A stretch of 64,000 nt of DNA. It comes from Phycisphaerales bacterium. Its GTDB lineage: Bacteria > Planctomycetota > Phycisphaerae > Phycisphaerales > UBA1924. The stretch lies in contig JAJDDI010000017.1 of the NCBI GenBank assembly GCA_029260375.1, positions 1 to 64,000 on the forward strand. The letters are read 5' to 3'. Below the pieces are notes generated by a model. It was not told where the DNA came from and ran no database searches. It saw only the letters and a list, made by a program, of their open reading frames with translations. Of this stretch, positions 15,969 through 24,846 are shown piece after piece (within the stretch, counting starts at the first letter, position 1; every line of letters begins with the position of its first letter). A program made the position numbers and the translations under genes.

Positions 15969-16088
15969 TCAGCGATCGGGCCCCGCGAACTCGACGCCCG
16001 CCAGATCGGCGACCTCGCGCTTCCAGCTGGTCAGGTCCGAACGCTCAAAGCCCGAGAGCGAGTCGTGCCCGCAGGCGCGCCATGACGC
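15969..16088 (-). pseudogene. Duplicated 3' end of the Rieske-glutamate-synthase-like gene
   Basis: Bases 15971-16080 are identical to 18269-18378, the last 36 or so codons of the gene at 18267-19898, read on the same strand. After a two-base gap the match goes on for eight bases to 16088 and then stops at the end of the Rieske-TPP gene (16089). The copied frame still ends in a stop codon (TGA at 15969-15971 instead of TAG), but has no start. On its other side the copy abuts the MBOAT fragment. Confidence 0.85.
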
Positions 16089-18152
16089 TCAGATCAGCGC
16101 GGCGTCGGTGAGAATCTCGATCGTTGCCGGTCCGCGGTGTTTCATCGCGGCGGAGATCGCGCCGTCGAGTTCTTCCGCGGCATTGACGCGGATGCCAAGC
16201 CCGCCGCAGCTGGTGACGAACTCCGCGATGTTGGGGTTCCGCAGGGCGGTCTCCCAGACGTTCCAACGCCCGGCGCGCTGCTCCTTGGAGATCTTCCCGA
16301 GCTCGTCGTTTCGCAGGAGCACGTGGGTGAGATCGATCTGGTACTTGACCGCCGTGGTGACCTCCCAGGGGTACTGGCCGAACCCACCGTCGCCGGTGAC
16401 GACGAAGACCGGGCGACCGGCGAACTGTTTCCAGAACGTGTCGGCGGAAAGCGCGTGGGCCTGCGTCGCTGCCCAGGCGCCCAACCCCGCGGGATACCCG
16501 AACCCGATCGAGCCGAGGTAGCCCGACATCAGCACGGACTGCCTGCCGCTGGCCTCGAAGTACCGCCCGAAGCTGTAGGTGTTGTTGCCGACATCGACGC
16601 AGATGATCGCGTTCTCAGGGACGAGCCTGTTCATAGACTCAAAGACCGCGACGGAGCTGACGCCCAGGCCCCGATCATCGGCGAGGCGGCTTGCCTTCTC
16701 GTTTCTCCAGATCTGCCACCGTTCGGCGATTTCCGCGCTCTGATCGACGCTCGCGTGCCCGCCCCGGAGCGAATCGAGCAGGAACCGGGCGGTCATACCG
16801 ATCTCACCCATGACCGGGACCTCGACCGCGTGGCTCTTGCCGAGGTTCATCCGGTCGAGATCGACCTGGATGATGGGCTTCTTGGGTGTGATGCCCGTGT
16901 GGTTGGAGAAGCTGGCGCCGAAGACGAGGATGACGTCCGACTCGTTCATGAAGTAGCTGGCGATGGGGGTGCCGGAGCGTCCGAGCACGCCGGCGCCGAG
17001 TGGGTGGCCGCCGTTGATGGGGGCGCCGCAGTCTCCGATGAGCCCCTTGCCCTTGAACGTGGTGAGCACCGGGCATCGGAGCTCCTCGGCGAGCGCCCGC
17101 ACGGCGTCCATCTCGAACCGTGCCCCGTGCCCCACGATGATGACCGGTCGCTTCGATGTCCGGAGCAGCTCGAGCGACGCATCGATCGATGACTGGGCGG
17201 GTGATACCCGGATGTCCGCCATCCGCCCATCGGGGGACCCCGCCCGCTGATCCTCATTCGCGGGCTGCGTCTGGACATCATCCGGGAAGATGACGTGCGC
17301 CACGCCCTGCTTGACGATCGCGTTCTTGATTGCAAGTGACATCAGCTCCGCGTGGTTGGAGCCGGGCAGACACAGGTGGCTGAACTCCGAGACCGAGGCA
17401 AACGCGTCCTTGAGCGGGAGTTCCTGGAAGGCGCCGGGACCGAAGACCTGCTGATCGACCTGCCCGGTCAGCGCGAGCAGGGGGGCCCGATCGACTTTGG
17501 CGTCCCAGCAGCCGGTCAGCAGGTTGGTCGCCCCGGGGCCCGCGATGGTGAGGCAGGCGGCGGGCCGCCCGGTGAGCTTGCCGAACGCGCTCGCCGCAAA
17601 CGCCGCGGCGCCTTCGTGTCGGATCCCGATGTACCCGAGAGATCCACCCTCGACCTGCCTGCGGATGGCGTCGGCAAGGCCCAGGTTGGAGTGTCCGACC
17701 ATGCCAAAGACATGCGTGACACCCCAGCTCACCATCGTCTCGGCCATGACGTCCGTCACGGTGCGCTTGTGCCCCGGGGTGCCCTCCATGCCGACGTAGA
17801 TGCCGTCGTCGCGCACTTCGACCGGGTAGGTCGGGATGCCGTCGTCGTAGCCGCCCGGGGGCTTGCCGGTGATGGGGTCGAAGTCCCAGCCGTGCCACGG
17901 GCACCGCAGGTAGCAGTCGCCGTTCTCATCGCACTCGATCGAGCCCTCGCCCAGGGGCCCGCCCTGGTGCGGGCACGCGTTGTCGAGCGCCGCGTACTGG
18001 CCCTTGTGGTGGGTCAGGCAGACCTGCTTGACGTTGTCCCCGCGGGTGATGGAGACCGTCATGACCCGCCCCTCGGGCAGCTCGTCCTTCGAGGCGACGC
18101 GGTTCCAGGTCAGCGGCACGCGCTTCTGCGTCGGGTGGTTATCGTTGTGCAT
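16089..18152 (-). CDS. Rieske-TPP enzyme fusion (pyruvate-oxidase/acetolactate-synthase family)
   Basis: 687 residues from the ATG at 18152 (GGAG nine bases upstream); a TTG at 18203 would add 17. Residues 11-120 are a Rieske [2Fe-2S] domain with all four ligands: C60-P-H62 and C84-P-W-H87. The rest is a three-domain thiamine-diphosphate enzyme: catalytic Glu180 in IRHEGAAAF, GPGATNLLTG in the PYR domain, a central FAD/nucleotide-type domain, and the TPP/metal motif VTGDGGFGQYPWE ending RNDELGKI. Members decarboxylate pyruvate or similar 2-oxo acids; the LGKI context is closest to pyruvate oxidase. The Rieske domain may carry electrons from the TPP intermediate. The gene is bracketed by a 110-bp direct repeat and lies behind another Rieske fusion gene. 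Confidence 0.85.
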   Translation of the reverse strand: MHNDNHPTQKRVPLTWNRVASKDELPEGRVMTVSITRGDNVKQVCLTHHKGQYAALDNACPHQGGPLGEGSIECDENGDCYLRCPWHGWDFDPITGKPPGGYDDGIPTYPVEVRDDGIYVGMEGTPGHKRTVTDVMAETMVSWGVTHVFGMVGHSNLGLADAIRRQVEGGSLGYIGIRHEGAAAFAASAFGKLTGRPAACLTIAGPGATNLLTGCWDAKVDRAPLLALTGQVDQQVFGPGAFQELPLKDAFASVSEFSHLCLPGSNHAELMSLAIKNAIVKQGVAHVIFPDDVQTQPANEDQRAGSPDGRMADIRVSPAQSSIDASLELLRTSKRPVIIVGHGARFEMDAVRALAEELRCPVLTTFKGKGLIGDCGAPINGGHPLGAGVLGRSGTPIASYFMNESDVILVFGASFSNHTGITPKKPIIQVDLDRMNLGKSHAVEVPVMGEIGMTARFLLDSLRGGHASVDQSAEIAERWQIWRNEKASRLADDRGLGVSSVAVFESMNRLVPENAIICVDVGNNTYSFGRYFEASGRQSVLMSGYLGSIGFGYPAGLGAWAATQAHALSADTFWKQFAGRPVFVVTGDGGFGQYPWEVTTAVKYQIDLTHVLLRNDELGKISKEQRAGRWNVWETALRNPNIAEFVTSCGGLGIRVNAAEELDGAISAAMKHRGPATIEILTDAALI

Positions 18153-18266
18153 GTCCAGAGGCTCCAAGTTCCTGCCGGCGACCCCGTGTTTCGCTCTGTT
18201 CAAGTGAATCCACCTCTGGCGCCCGATGCCGGTACACGGGATCCGGGTTGTTCCTGGGTTCTGCCC

Positions 18267-19898
18267 CTAGCGATCGGGCCCCGCGAACTCGACGCCCGCC
18301 AGATCGGCGACCTCGCGCTTCCAGCTGGTCAGGTCCGAACGCTCAAAGCCCGAGAGCGAGTCGTGCCCGCAGGCGCGCGCCATGACGCCCATGAGCGAGG
18401 CCGAGGCCCGGAAGAACCGGTCCAGACGCTTGGCGGACTCCTCGACGATCAGGCGTGCCCGAAGGTGTTCCTTCTGGGTCGCGATGCCGACGGGGCAGTT
18501 GTTCGAGTTACAGGCGCGCATGCCCAGGCACCCGATCGCCTGGATCGCGGCGTTGGAGACCGCGACCGCGTCGGCGCCAAGGGCCATCGCCTTGACAAAG
18601 TCCGCGGGCGTGCGCAGGCCGCCCGTGACCACGAGTGTCGTGTCCGGGCTCACGCGATCGATGTGCCGACGGGCCCGGGCCAGCGCGGGGATCGTGGGTA
18701 CGGAGATGTTGTCGCGGAAGATCAGCGGCGCCGCCCCGGTGCCGCCCCCGCGTCCGTCGAGGATGATGTAGTCGGCGGAAGCGGCGAGCGCGAAGTCGAT
18801 ATCCGCCTCGATGTGCTGGGCGCTGAGCTTGAAGCCGACGGGGATGCCACCGGCGACCTCGCGGACCTCGTCGGCGATGCGCCGGAAATCTTCGGGCGTG
18901 TGCAGGTCCTTGAACGTCGCGGGGCTGATCGCGGGCGTGCCGGGCTCGATGCCGCGGACGCGGGCGATGGTGATGTCCACTTTTTCGCCGGGCAGGTGCC
19001 CGCCGGTGCCGGTCTTGGCGCCCTGGCCCCCCTTGAAGTGGAACGCCTGGCACTTGGCGACCTTGTCCATGCTGAACCCGAAGCGGGCGGAGGCCAGCTC
19101 GTAGAAGTACCGGCTGTTGGCGGCCTGCTCCTGCGGGAGCATGCCGCCCTCACCCGAGCAGATGCCCGTGCCCGCCATCTCCGCGCCCATCGCCAGCGCG
19201 GTCTTGGCCTCCGCCGAGAGCGCCCCGAAGCTCATGTCGCTGACCAGCAGCGGGATCTCAAGCGTCAGCGGCTTGGCCGCGCGAGGACCGATCGTTACTC
19301 GCGTCGCGACCGGGTGATCGTCGAGCAGCGGCTTGGTCGCCATCTGGGCGGTGAGGATCTGCAGGTCGTCCCAGGTGGGCAGGTCCTGGCGGGGCACGCC
19401 CATCGCGTCCGAGGGGCCGTGATGTCCGAACTTGTCGAGCCCGTGCTTGGCCAGCTTCTGGATGAGACCCACGTGGGGCTCTTCGGGGGCGCCCTCCACG
19501 TCCGCGTACGCGCCGAGGTACTCGTCGCGCTTGTAGGGCTGCGGGTTGGCGTCCTCCCATTCCCCGATCTCGTCGGCGTCCACGACGACGGACTTCACAC
19601 CTCCGTGCTCTTCGATCCACGCATTGAACTTGTGCAGCGCCTCCTCGTTGTTGTACTCGGAGACGCCCGTATCGAGGCGGTAGTCCCAGCCGTGGACGCC
19701 GCAGATGAGGTTGTTCCCATCGACATGCCCGTCGCCCATCAGCGCGCCCCGGTGCAGGCATCGCCCGTAGAGCACGGACACGCGGTCCTCGCCCTCGCGC
19801 TCGAACCGGGTGACGACGAGATCGACGTTGGCGACCAGGGCGTGGACGGGCTCGTCCTTGCCCAGCTCGTCCCACTGCGCGACGGGGATCTTCTTCAT
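18267..19898 (-). CDS. Rieske-FMN glutamate-synthase-like oxidoreductase
   Basis: 543 residues from the ATG at 19898. The first 110 residues are a Rieske domain with ligands C47-L-H49 and C66-G-V-H69. Residues of about 190-520 match the FMN-binding synthase domain of glutamate synthase: MSFGALSAEAKTALAMGA, CSGEGGMLPQE, FHFKGGQGAKTGTGGHLPG, ILDGRGGGTGAAP, and the cluster-binding CLGMRACNSNNCPVGIATQ. It lacks the N-terminal glutamine amidotransferase domain of GltB, so it cannot take ammonia from glutamine by itself. The substrate is unknown; related stand-alone FMN domains act as oxidoreductases or methylamine-glutamate synthase parts. The next gene downstream is the Rieske-TPP fusion, 114 bases away. 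Confidence 0.85.
   Translation of the reverse strand: MKKIPVAQWDELGKDEPVHALVANVDLVVTRFEREGEDRVSVLYGRCLHRGALMGDGHVDGNNLICGVHGWDYRLDTGVSEYNNEEALHKFNAWIEEHGGVKSVVVDADEIGEWEDANPQPYKRDEYLGAYADVEGAPEEPHVGLIQKLAKHGLDKFGHHGPSDAMGVPRQDLPTWDDLQILTAQMATKPLLDDHPVATRVTIGPRAAKPLTLEIPLLVSDMSFGALSAEAKTALAMGAEMAGTGICSGEGGMLPQEQAANSRYFYELASARFGFSMDKVAKCQAFHFKGGQGAKTGTGGHLPGEKVDITIARVRGIEPGTPAISPATFKDLHTPEDFRRIADEVREVAGGIPVGFKLSAQHIEADIDFALAASADYIILDGRGGGTGAAPLIFRDNISVPTIPALARARRHIDRVSPDTTLVVTGGLRTPADFVKAMALGADAVAVSNAAIQAIGCLGMRACNSNNCPVGIATQKEHLRARLIVEESAKRLDRFFRASASLMGVMARACGHDSLSGFERSDLTSWKREVADLAGVEFAGPDR
18269..18378. repeat. 110-bp direct repeat, source copy
   Basis: Identical to 15971-16080. This copy is the native 3' end of the Rieske-glutamate-synthase-like gene; the other lies beyond the Rieske-TPP gene. 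The repeat spacing is 2,298 bases. Confidence 0.95.
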
Positions 19899-20157
19899 CT
19901 CGGCCTGCCTCCTGCCTTGCTTCTCCCGAGAGCGTAGCGGCCATCGCCCGCCGTCAGGCCTGCAGGCTATAGCGCCAGCGCTGACCGGGCCGACGGACCT
20001 CGGGCCCCGAGGCTCGGTCAATCTGTGCCGGTTGTACGGCCTGGGAGTCCTGCGCCGGACATACGGGCGCCCGTACACGCCCGTTCACGGGAGGCGGTGG
20101 CGGCCCATACCCCGCTCTCCGATACCACCGGGGATTCTCTTGTCCGGGGTCGATCAC

Positions 20158-21501
20158 ATGGACATACAGACCTACGAACTCGTGCTGCTCGGGGGCGCCC
20201 TGTCGGTGCTCGCGTTGCTGCTCCCCTGGAAGAAGCGCCGGGCGCCGATCCCGTGGACCGCGGTCAGCGTGAGCGGGCTGGGCGTGATCGTCCTCGTCGC
20301 CCACGCGATGCGCCAGACCATCTCCAAGCTCGCGTCAGAACCGGGATCGTGGCTCGACCCCGCGTCGGCGCAGTGGTCAACGTGGCGACTGGTCGAGCTT
20401 GGCGGCATCGTGATCGTCGGCGTGGGGGTTGTGCTGCTGGCACAGACCGCCGAGCACGAACGGGCGGACGCGAACCGCAGGCGCCAGCTTGACGCGCTCG
20501 CCCCCAATGTCGATATCTCCGCGCCGCTGCTCAAGGCGCTGATCCAGACCGCGCAGGGCACCATGCTCCTGCTGACCAACCGGTCGGGCGCGAGCGAGCA
20601 GCCCCGGTTCCACGTCGCGTTCGTCGATGAGTCCGGCGCGGGCGGGCACGGGCGGCGCTTCGGCGCCGGGCGCAAGCTCCTGACCGAGATCTACACCCCG
20701 TCGCTGGCCGAGGGCATCTACACGGTCGCCCACCGCGCGCTGACGACCAACAGCGTTGCCGAGTCCGAGTGCCAGTGCGCCGAGTCGGGGCGTTCGTACA
20801 CCTTCTCGGCCGCGGCTCACGGCCAATCGGTCATCGTCATGCTCGAGGACATCTCCGAACGCCGCAAGGCGGAAGAATCACTCCGGCGCGTGGCGTACAC
20901 CGATCCGGTCACAGGGCTCGCCAACCGCCCCATGCTCGAGAAGGCGCTCGAGTCGGCGATCAACACGAGCCGCGCCGGGACCGGCGACCGCTTCGCCGTC
21001 ATCTACGTAGACTTCGACGGGTTCAAGAGCGTCAACGACCGGTACGGGCACCACGTGGGCGACGCCCTGCTGGCGAGCATCGGCTCGCGCATCGCAGATC
21101 TGCTGGGCGCCTTCGAGGGTCGATCCTCCGACGAGAACGTCGCGGCCCGCTGGGGCGGGGACGAGTTTGTCGTCCTGCTCGGGGAGTCACGCGTCAGCGA
21201 GGTTGACGCCTTCGCCCAGCGCCTGCTCGAGACCCTCGGCCAGCCTCACCGCCTCGAGGGTGTGGAGGTCACCTCCACCGCCAGCATCGGCGTGGTCGTC
21301 TGCCGCGGGCAGTACGAGACCCAGATGGATGTCGTCCGTGACGCCGACGCCGCGATGTACGAGGCCAAGCGCCTCGGGCGCAACCGCATCATCAAGGGCG
21401 GCGAGACCTCGGACACCTCGGGCCTCCAGGCGAGACGGCGCGAGGACTGGCAGGACGACAGCACGTCGCCGTCGGGCGGGACCCAACGCCAGGCCGGGTA
21501 G
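20158..21501 (+). CDS. Membrane diguanylate cyclase (GGDEF)
   Basis: 447 residues from the ATG at 20158. Three hydrophobic segments lie at about 7-23, 33-50 and 80-98, then a PAS-like region (about 120-240), a short linker helix (EDISERRKAEESLRRVAYTD) and a GGDEF domain with TDPVTGLANRPMLEKAL, YVDFDGFKSVNDRYGHHVGD and an intact RWGGDEFVVL active site. It should make cyclic di-GMP from two GTP. An RSSD lies seven residues before GGDEF, rather than the five usual for the inhibitory I-site, so product inhibition is uncertain. It is followed six bases later by the 709-residue protein and then an HD-GYP phosphodiesterase. Confidence 0.92.
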   Translation: MDIQTYELVLLGGALSVLALLLPWKKRRAPIPWTAVSVSGLGVIVLVAHAMRQTISKLASEPGSWLDPASAQWSTWRLVELGGIVIVGVGVVLLAQTAEHERADANRRRQLDALAPNVDISAPLLKALIQTAQGTMLLLTNRSGASEQPRFHVAFVDESGAGGHGRRFGAGRKLLTEIYTPSLAEGIYTVAHRALTTNSVAESECQCAESGRSYTFSAAAHGQSVIVMLEDISERRKAEESLRRVAYTDPVTGLANRPMLEKALESAINTSRAGTGDRFAVIYVDFDGFKSVNDRYGHHVGDALLASIGSRIADLLGAFEGRSSDENVAARWGGDEFVVLLGESRVSEVDAFAQRLLETLGQPHRLEGVEVTSTASIGVVVCRGQYETQMDVVRDADAAMYEAKRLGRNRIIKGGETSDTSGLQARRREDWQDDSTSPSGGTQRQAG

Positions 21502-21507
21502 CGCGCC

Positions 21508-23637
21508 ATGGAAAACGAACTCCAGAACGCGACATCGGAGGGCGCGGCCGCGAAGGCGGGGCTGGCCGAGTCCCTCGAACGAGCCTGGTCGGCGTTCCGG
21601 ATCTACGGCGACGACCACCCGGCCTTCGCTGCCGCGACGACCGCCGCCCGGAGCACGGCGGTCACGATCGGTCAAGATGAACTCCATCTCTTGATCGACC
21701 CGGACGCTCGAGCGCAATCTCCCGCCAGCGATGACTCGCTGGTCCATGCGCTTCACGCGCTCGACATCGGCGCTGCCCAGCTCACCGCCGGGTTCGGGAG
21801 CGAGTCGCTGGCCCACGCGTTCGCGTCGATCCGAGGCGCCAGAGCGGAGGGCGTCACCGGGGTCGAACTCGCCGAGCGCCTCAACAATCAGGACGGCGCC
21901 GCCCTGAGGCTCGTCCCGCTCGACTACGCACGCCTCTCGGAGCGTGTGTCCGGATCGCAGCCGGGGCGGCGAGGTGATCGCACCGAGCGGCTCGGCGTCG
22001 GGGAGCTGCGCTCGGTCTTGCTCGGGGCCACGAGCGAGAACGACCGGCGCCACGCCGCCGCGTGGATCGGAGCCGCGGTCCGTCAGGGCCCCGACGCGGC
22101 GAAGGGCGTGACCAATGAGCTCCGCGACGCGGTCCGAGACACCCGACGCGCGGGCGGAGAGCGGGCGGACGAGCTCGAGCACATCCGCGGGGTCCTGGGC
22201 TCGCTCAGCCCGGAGATCCGCGCCGGGCTCATGCACGACGACGACGGTCCCGACCTCGAGGCGGTCTCCGATCTGGCGGGCGTGATCCCCGTGATGGAGA
22301 CCTGCGAGGCGCTGGCGCAGGCCGAGCTGGCGCCCGAGCGACTCTGCCACTCGACCCTGATGATGTTCCAGCGGCTCGCGACGCTCTCGGCCGGGCGTGA
22401 GGCCGAGCTCGGGCGGGTCGAGTCGCTCGCCGCGCTTGTTGTCGACGACAGCGATGAATCGCGGGAGGCTCGGGCGCTCCGGTCGCTGCGGGATCTGTGC
22501 CACGAGGCGCGTCGGGAAGAGTTCACTCCGAAGGAGTACCTCGACCGACTGCACGAGATCAGCGCCGGGCGGATCGGCGCTCCCGAGTCAGCGTCCGATC
22601 TCGATTGGGAATCCGACGCCGAGGAACGCACCCACGCGGCGGAGATCATCCTCGTGCTGCTCCGCGACGAGATCGGCGCAGAGCACCTGCGGGTCGGGCA
22701 GCTGCGGGCGATTGCGGGCGCCATGACGCACGCGGCCAGCCGGGGGCGGCCCGATGTTCTGCACGACGCGTTCAGCGTCTGCGAGACGCTCGGGCGTCAC
22801 ACGAACGAATCGGTCCGGCACGAGGCGGCGGCGCTCCGCGCGGCGGCCCAGGACGTCTCGGCGATGGCCCTCGCGATGTCGGGCGTGGCCTCAAGGGAGC
22901 TGTTCGACGCAAACGCGGACCGGCTCGCCGAGCGTGGAGCCCGAACTCTGATCCGGGTGCTGCTGGGCGCGTACGCGATCGGCTCCGGAGGCGAAGCGGC
23001 GCCGTGGATCACGCAGCGCCTGGCCCAGACCGGCCCGGCGCTGGGCGCGGAGATCGGCTTGATGCTGTCGGCCGATCCGGGGATGACCGAGGTGCTGCTG
23101 TCCCTGATCAACGGGCTCGACGCGGAGGCCGCCTTCGAGGCGATCCACCCGGCGCTGATGAACCGCACGGACGTCGAGGCGCGTCGCCGCGCGTTCGCCG
23201 CCGCGTACACGCTCCGCCACCCCTGGCCCCGCGACCTGTGCCACCGGGCGCTGGTCGAGGACGACGATCGAGTCCGGGCGCTGGGTGTCGCGTACATCCT
23301 CCGACGGGCTCCTGCCGGTCATGTCTCGCTGCTGGCCCAGCGCCTGCTGCACACCCTGGGCGGGCCGGCGCCCACGCGCCAGGATCTCGCGATGATCATC
23401 GATTCGCTGGCCAACTCGGAGACCGAGGGGGGCGACCGGGCCCTGACCGATGCGCTCTTGGGCGCGGCATGGCGGGTCCGCGGGTCGTCGCCAAGCCTCG
23501 GGCGGTCGCTGGCACGGGGCGTGCGGGCGGGCCCCGGGGGCGCCCGGTCAACGCTCGCGATCGTCCTCTGGAGCATCAGCCCCAACCGACTGATCGGCGC
23601 GGTCCGCGGCTCGAAGGGGGATGCCGATGCCGGCTGA
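21508..23637 (+). CDS. Large helical-repeat protein in a cyclic-di-GMP operon
   Basis: 709 residues, no signal peptide or membrane segment. The sequence is Ala/Arg/Glu/Leu-rich and helical throughout, with spacing that suggests HEAT-like repeats, mainly in the last third (EALLSLINGLDAEAAFEAI-type helices). The N-terminal 110 residues (AWSAFRIYGDDHPAFAAA) resemble the N-terminus of the HD-GYP protein next door (AWACKRLYGDGRPAIEMHA), so the two share a domain. It lies six bases after the diguanylate cyclase and overlaps the start of the HD-GYP gene. It may act as a scaffold between the two enzymes. I do not recognise a named family. Confidence 0.75.
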   Translation: MENELQNATSEGAAAKAGLAESLERAWSAFRIYGDDHPAFAAATTAARSTAVTIGQDELHLLIDPDARAQSPASDDSLVHALHALDIGAAQLTAGFGSESLAHAFASIRGARAEGVTGVELAERLNNQDGAALRLVPLDYARLSERVSGSQPGRRGDRTERLGVGELRSVLLGATSENDRRHAAAWIGAAVRQGPDAAKGVTNELRDAVRDTRRAGGERADELEHIRGVLGSLSPEIRAGLMHDDDGPDLEAVSDLAGVIPVMETCEALAQAELAPERLCHSTLMMFQRLATLSAGREAELGRVESLAALVVDDSDESREARALRSLRDLCHEARREEFTPKEYLDRLHEISAGRIGAPESASDLDWESDAEERTHAAEIILVLLRDEIGAEHLRVGQLRAIAGAMTHAASRGRPDVLHDAFSVCETLGRHTNESVRHEAAALRAAAQDVSAMALAMSGVASRELFDANADRLAERGARTLIRVLLGAYAIGSGGEAAPWITQRLAQTGPALGAEIGLMLSADPGMTEVLLSLINGLDAEAAFEAIHPALMNRTDVEARRRAFAAAYTLRHPWPRDLCHRALVEDDDRVRALGVAYILRRAPAGHVSLLAQRLLHTLGGPAPTRQDLAMIIDSLANSETEGGDRALTDALLGAAWRVRGSSPSLGRSLARGVRAGPGGARSTLAIVLWSISPNRLIGAVRGSKGDADAG

Positions 23638-24757
23638 TACCATCGATAGTGCGCTCGTGGCGATCAACGCCGCGTGGGCGTGCAAGCGCCTCTACGGCGA
23701 CGGGCGCCCGGCGATCGAGATGCACGCCCGCCGCGCCGCCGAAGCGCTCGCCGCTCAGGGCTTGCCGTGCCGCGTCGTCTTCCTCGAGAACAAGGTTGTG
23801 TGCGACGGCGTCAGCCTCCCATCGGGCAAGGCGCTGTGCGAGGGCGCGTTCGCTCGCCTCGGGCGGGGCCTGCCCGACTGTCTCGAGCTGCGTCAAGGGA
23901 TCTCGCCGGACTCCATCCTCCGGCTCATCGCGGCGCTCGAATCCGGGCGATGGGGCGATGATATCGAGGGCCTCAGGCTGTGCTGGGTGGACCGGGCGCC
24001 CGACGCTCTCGCCCCGGGCGAGGAGCTGATCACCATCGGCGACCCCGCGTTTCTTTCGCACGAGCTGCGCACGCTGTGGGACCAAACCGCCGTCAAGGGA
24101 GAGGCGCCCGTCAAGAGCGTGGAGGCGCTGGCCGGCGACGTCGTCACGGCGGTCTCGGCGGGCTCGGCGACCGTCCTGCCCATGGCAAACCTCAAGAACC
24201 ACGACGAGTACACCTACGTGCACGCGATCAACGTCGGCGTGATGAGCTCGGCGCTCGCCCGGGCCGTGGGGCTATCGCAGGACCGGGTGTTCGACATCAC
24301 CTGCGCCGCGCTCCTGCACGACGTGGGCAAGAGCACGATCTCGCTGGAGATCATCAACAAGACCGGCAAGCTCAACGATATCGAACGCGCGCGGATGAAC
24401 GACCACCCCGCGGAGGGCGCCGCGCTCCTCGCAGCCTCGCCCGGGCTTGCGCCAGTGGCCGTCAGCGTCGCGTACGAGCACCACATGACGCTCGACGGCG
24501 GGGGCTATCCCAAAGCGCCCAAGGGCTGGAAGGTCGCCCTCGCCAGCCAGGTCGTGCACATCGCCGATGTCTTCGACGCCCTGCGGACGCACCGCTCCTA
24601 CCGCAAGGCAATGCCCTTGGACAAGGCGATCGAGATCCTCGACGCCGAATCGGGCGTGGCGTACGACGCGGACCTGTACCGCGTATTCGTGGACCACGTG
24701 CTCAACGCAACGCCCAGGGCGATCGACGCGGAGTCGCCCGAACCACGGGCCGCCTGA
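23627..24757 (+). CDS. HD-GYP cyclic-di-GMP phosphodiesterase
   Basis: 376 residues. GAAGGGGG lies six bases before the ATG at 23627; an ATG at 23621 is also in frame. The first 130 residues are a domain shared with the preceding protein (YGDGRPAIEMHARRAAEAL, then VVCDGVSLPSG). The HD-GYP domain holds CAALLHDVGKSTISLEIINK, DHPAEGAALL and HHMTLDGGGYP, with the metal-binding His and Asp residues and the GYP motif intact. It should break down cyclic di-GMP and so oppose the diguanylate cyclase two genes upstream. A 13-bp stem terminator follows. Confidence 0.92.
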   Translation: MPADTIDSALVAINAAWACKRLYGDGRPAIEMHARRAAEALAAQGLPCRVVFLENKVVCDGVSLPSGKALCEGAFARLGRGLPDCLELRQGISPDSILRLIAALESGRWGDDIEGLRLCWVDRAPDALAPGEELITIGDPAFLSHELRTLWDQTAVKGEAPVKSVEALAGDVVTAVSAGSATVLPMANLKNHDEYTYVHAINVGVMSSALARAVGLSQDRVFDITCAALLHDVGKSTISLEIINKTGKLNDIERARMNDHPAEGAALLAASPGLAPVAVSVAYEHHMTLDGGGYPKAPKGWKVALASQVVHIADVFDALRTHRSYRKAMPLDKAIEILDAESGVAYDADLYRVFVDHVLNATPRAIDAESPEPRAA

Positions 24758-24786
24758 ACGCTGGGCGCCGCACGCAAAAACGAAAC

Positions 24787-24817
24787 AGGGACCCGCGTCC
24801 GGTTGACGCGGGTCCCT
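24787..24817. terminator. Bidirectional terminator
   Basis: Perfect 13-bp stem AGGGACCCGCGTC / GACGCGGGTCCCT with a five-base loop, between the convergent HD-GYP and haloperoxidase genes. It could end both transcripts. Confidence 0.8.
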
Positions 24818-24846
24818 CGTGTTGATTCGAGTCGAACTCTACCGGC

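Noticed and set aside
17352-19937. 861-codon open frame on + opposite the two Rieske fusion genes
   Set aside because: Antisense shadow across two genes with unmistakable motifs.
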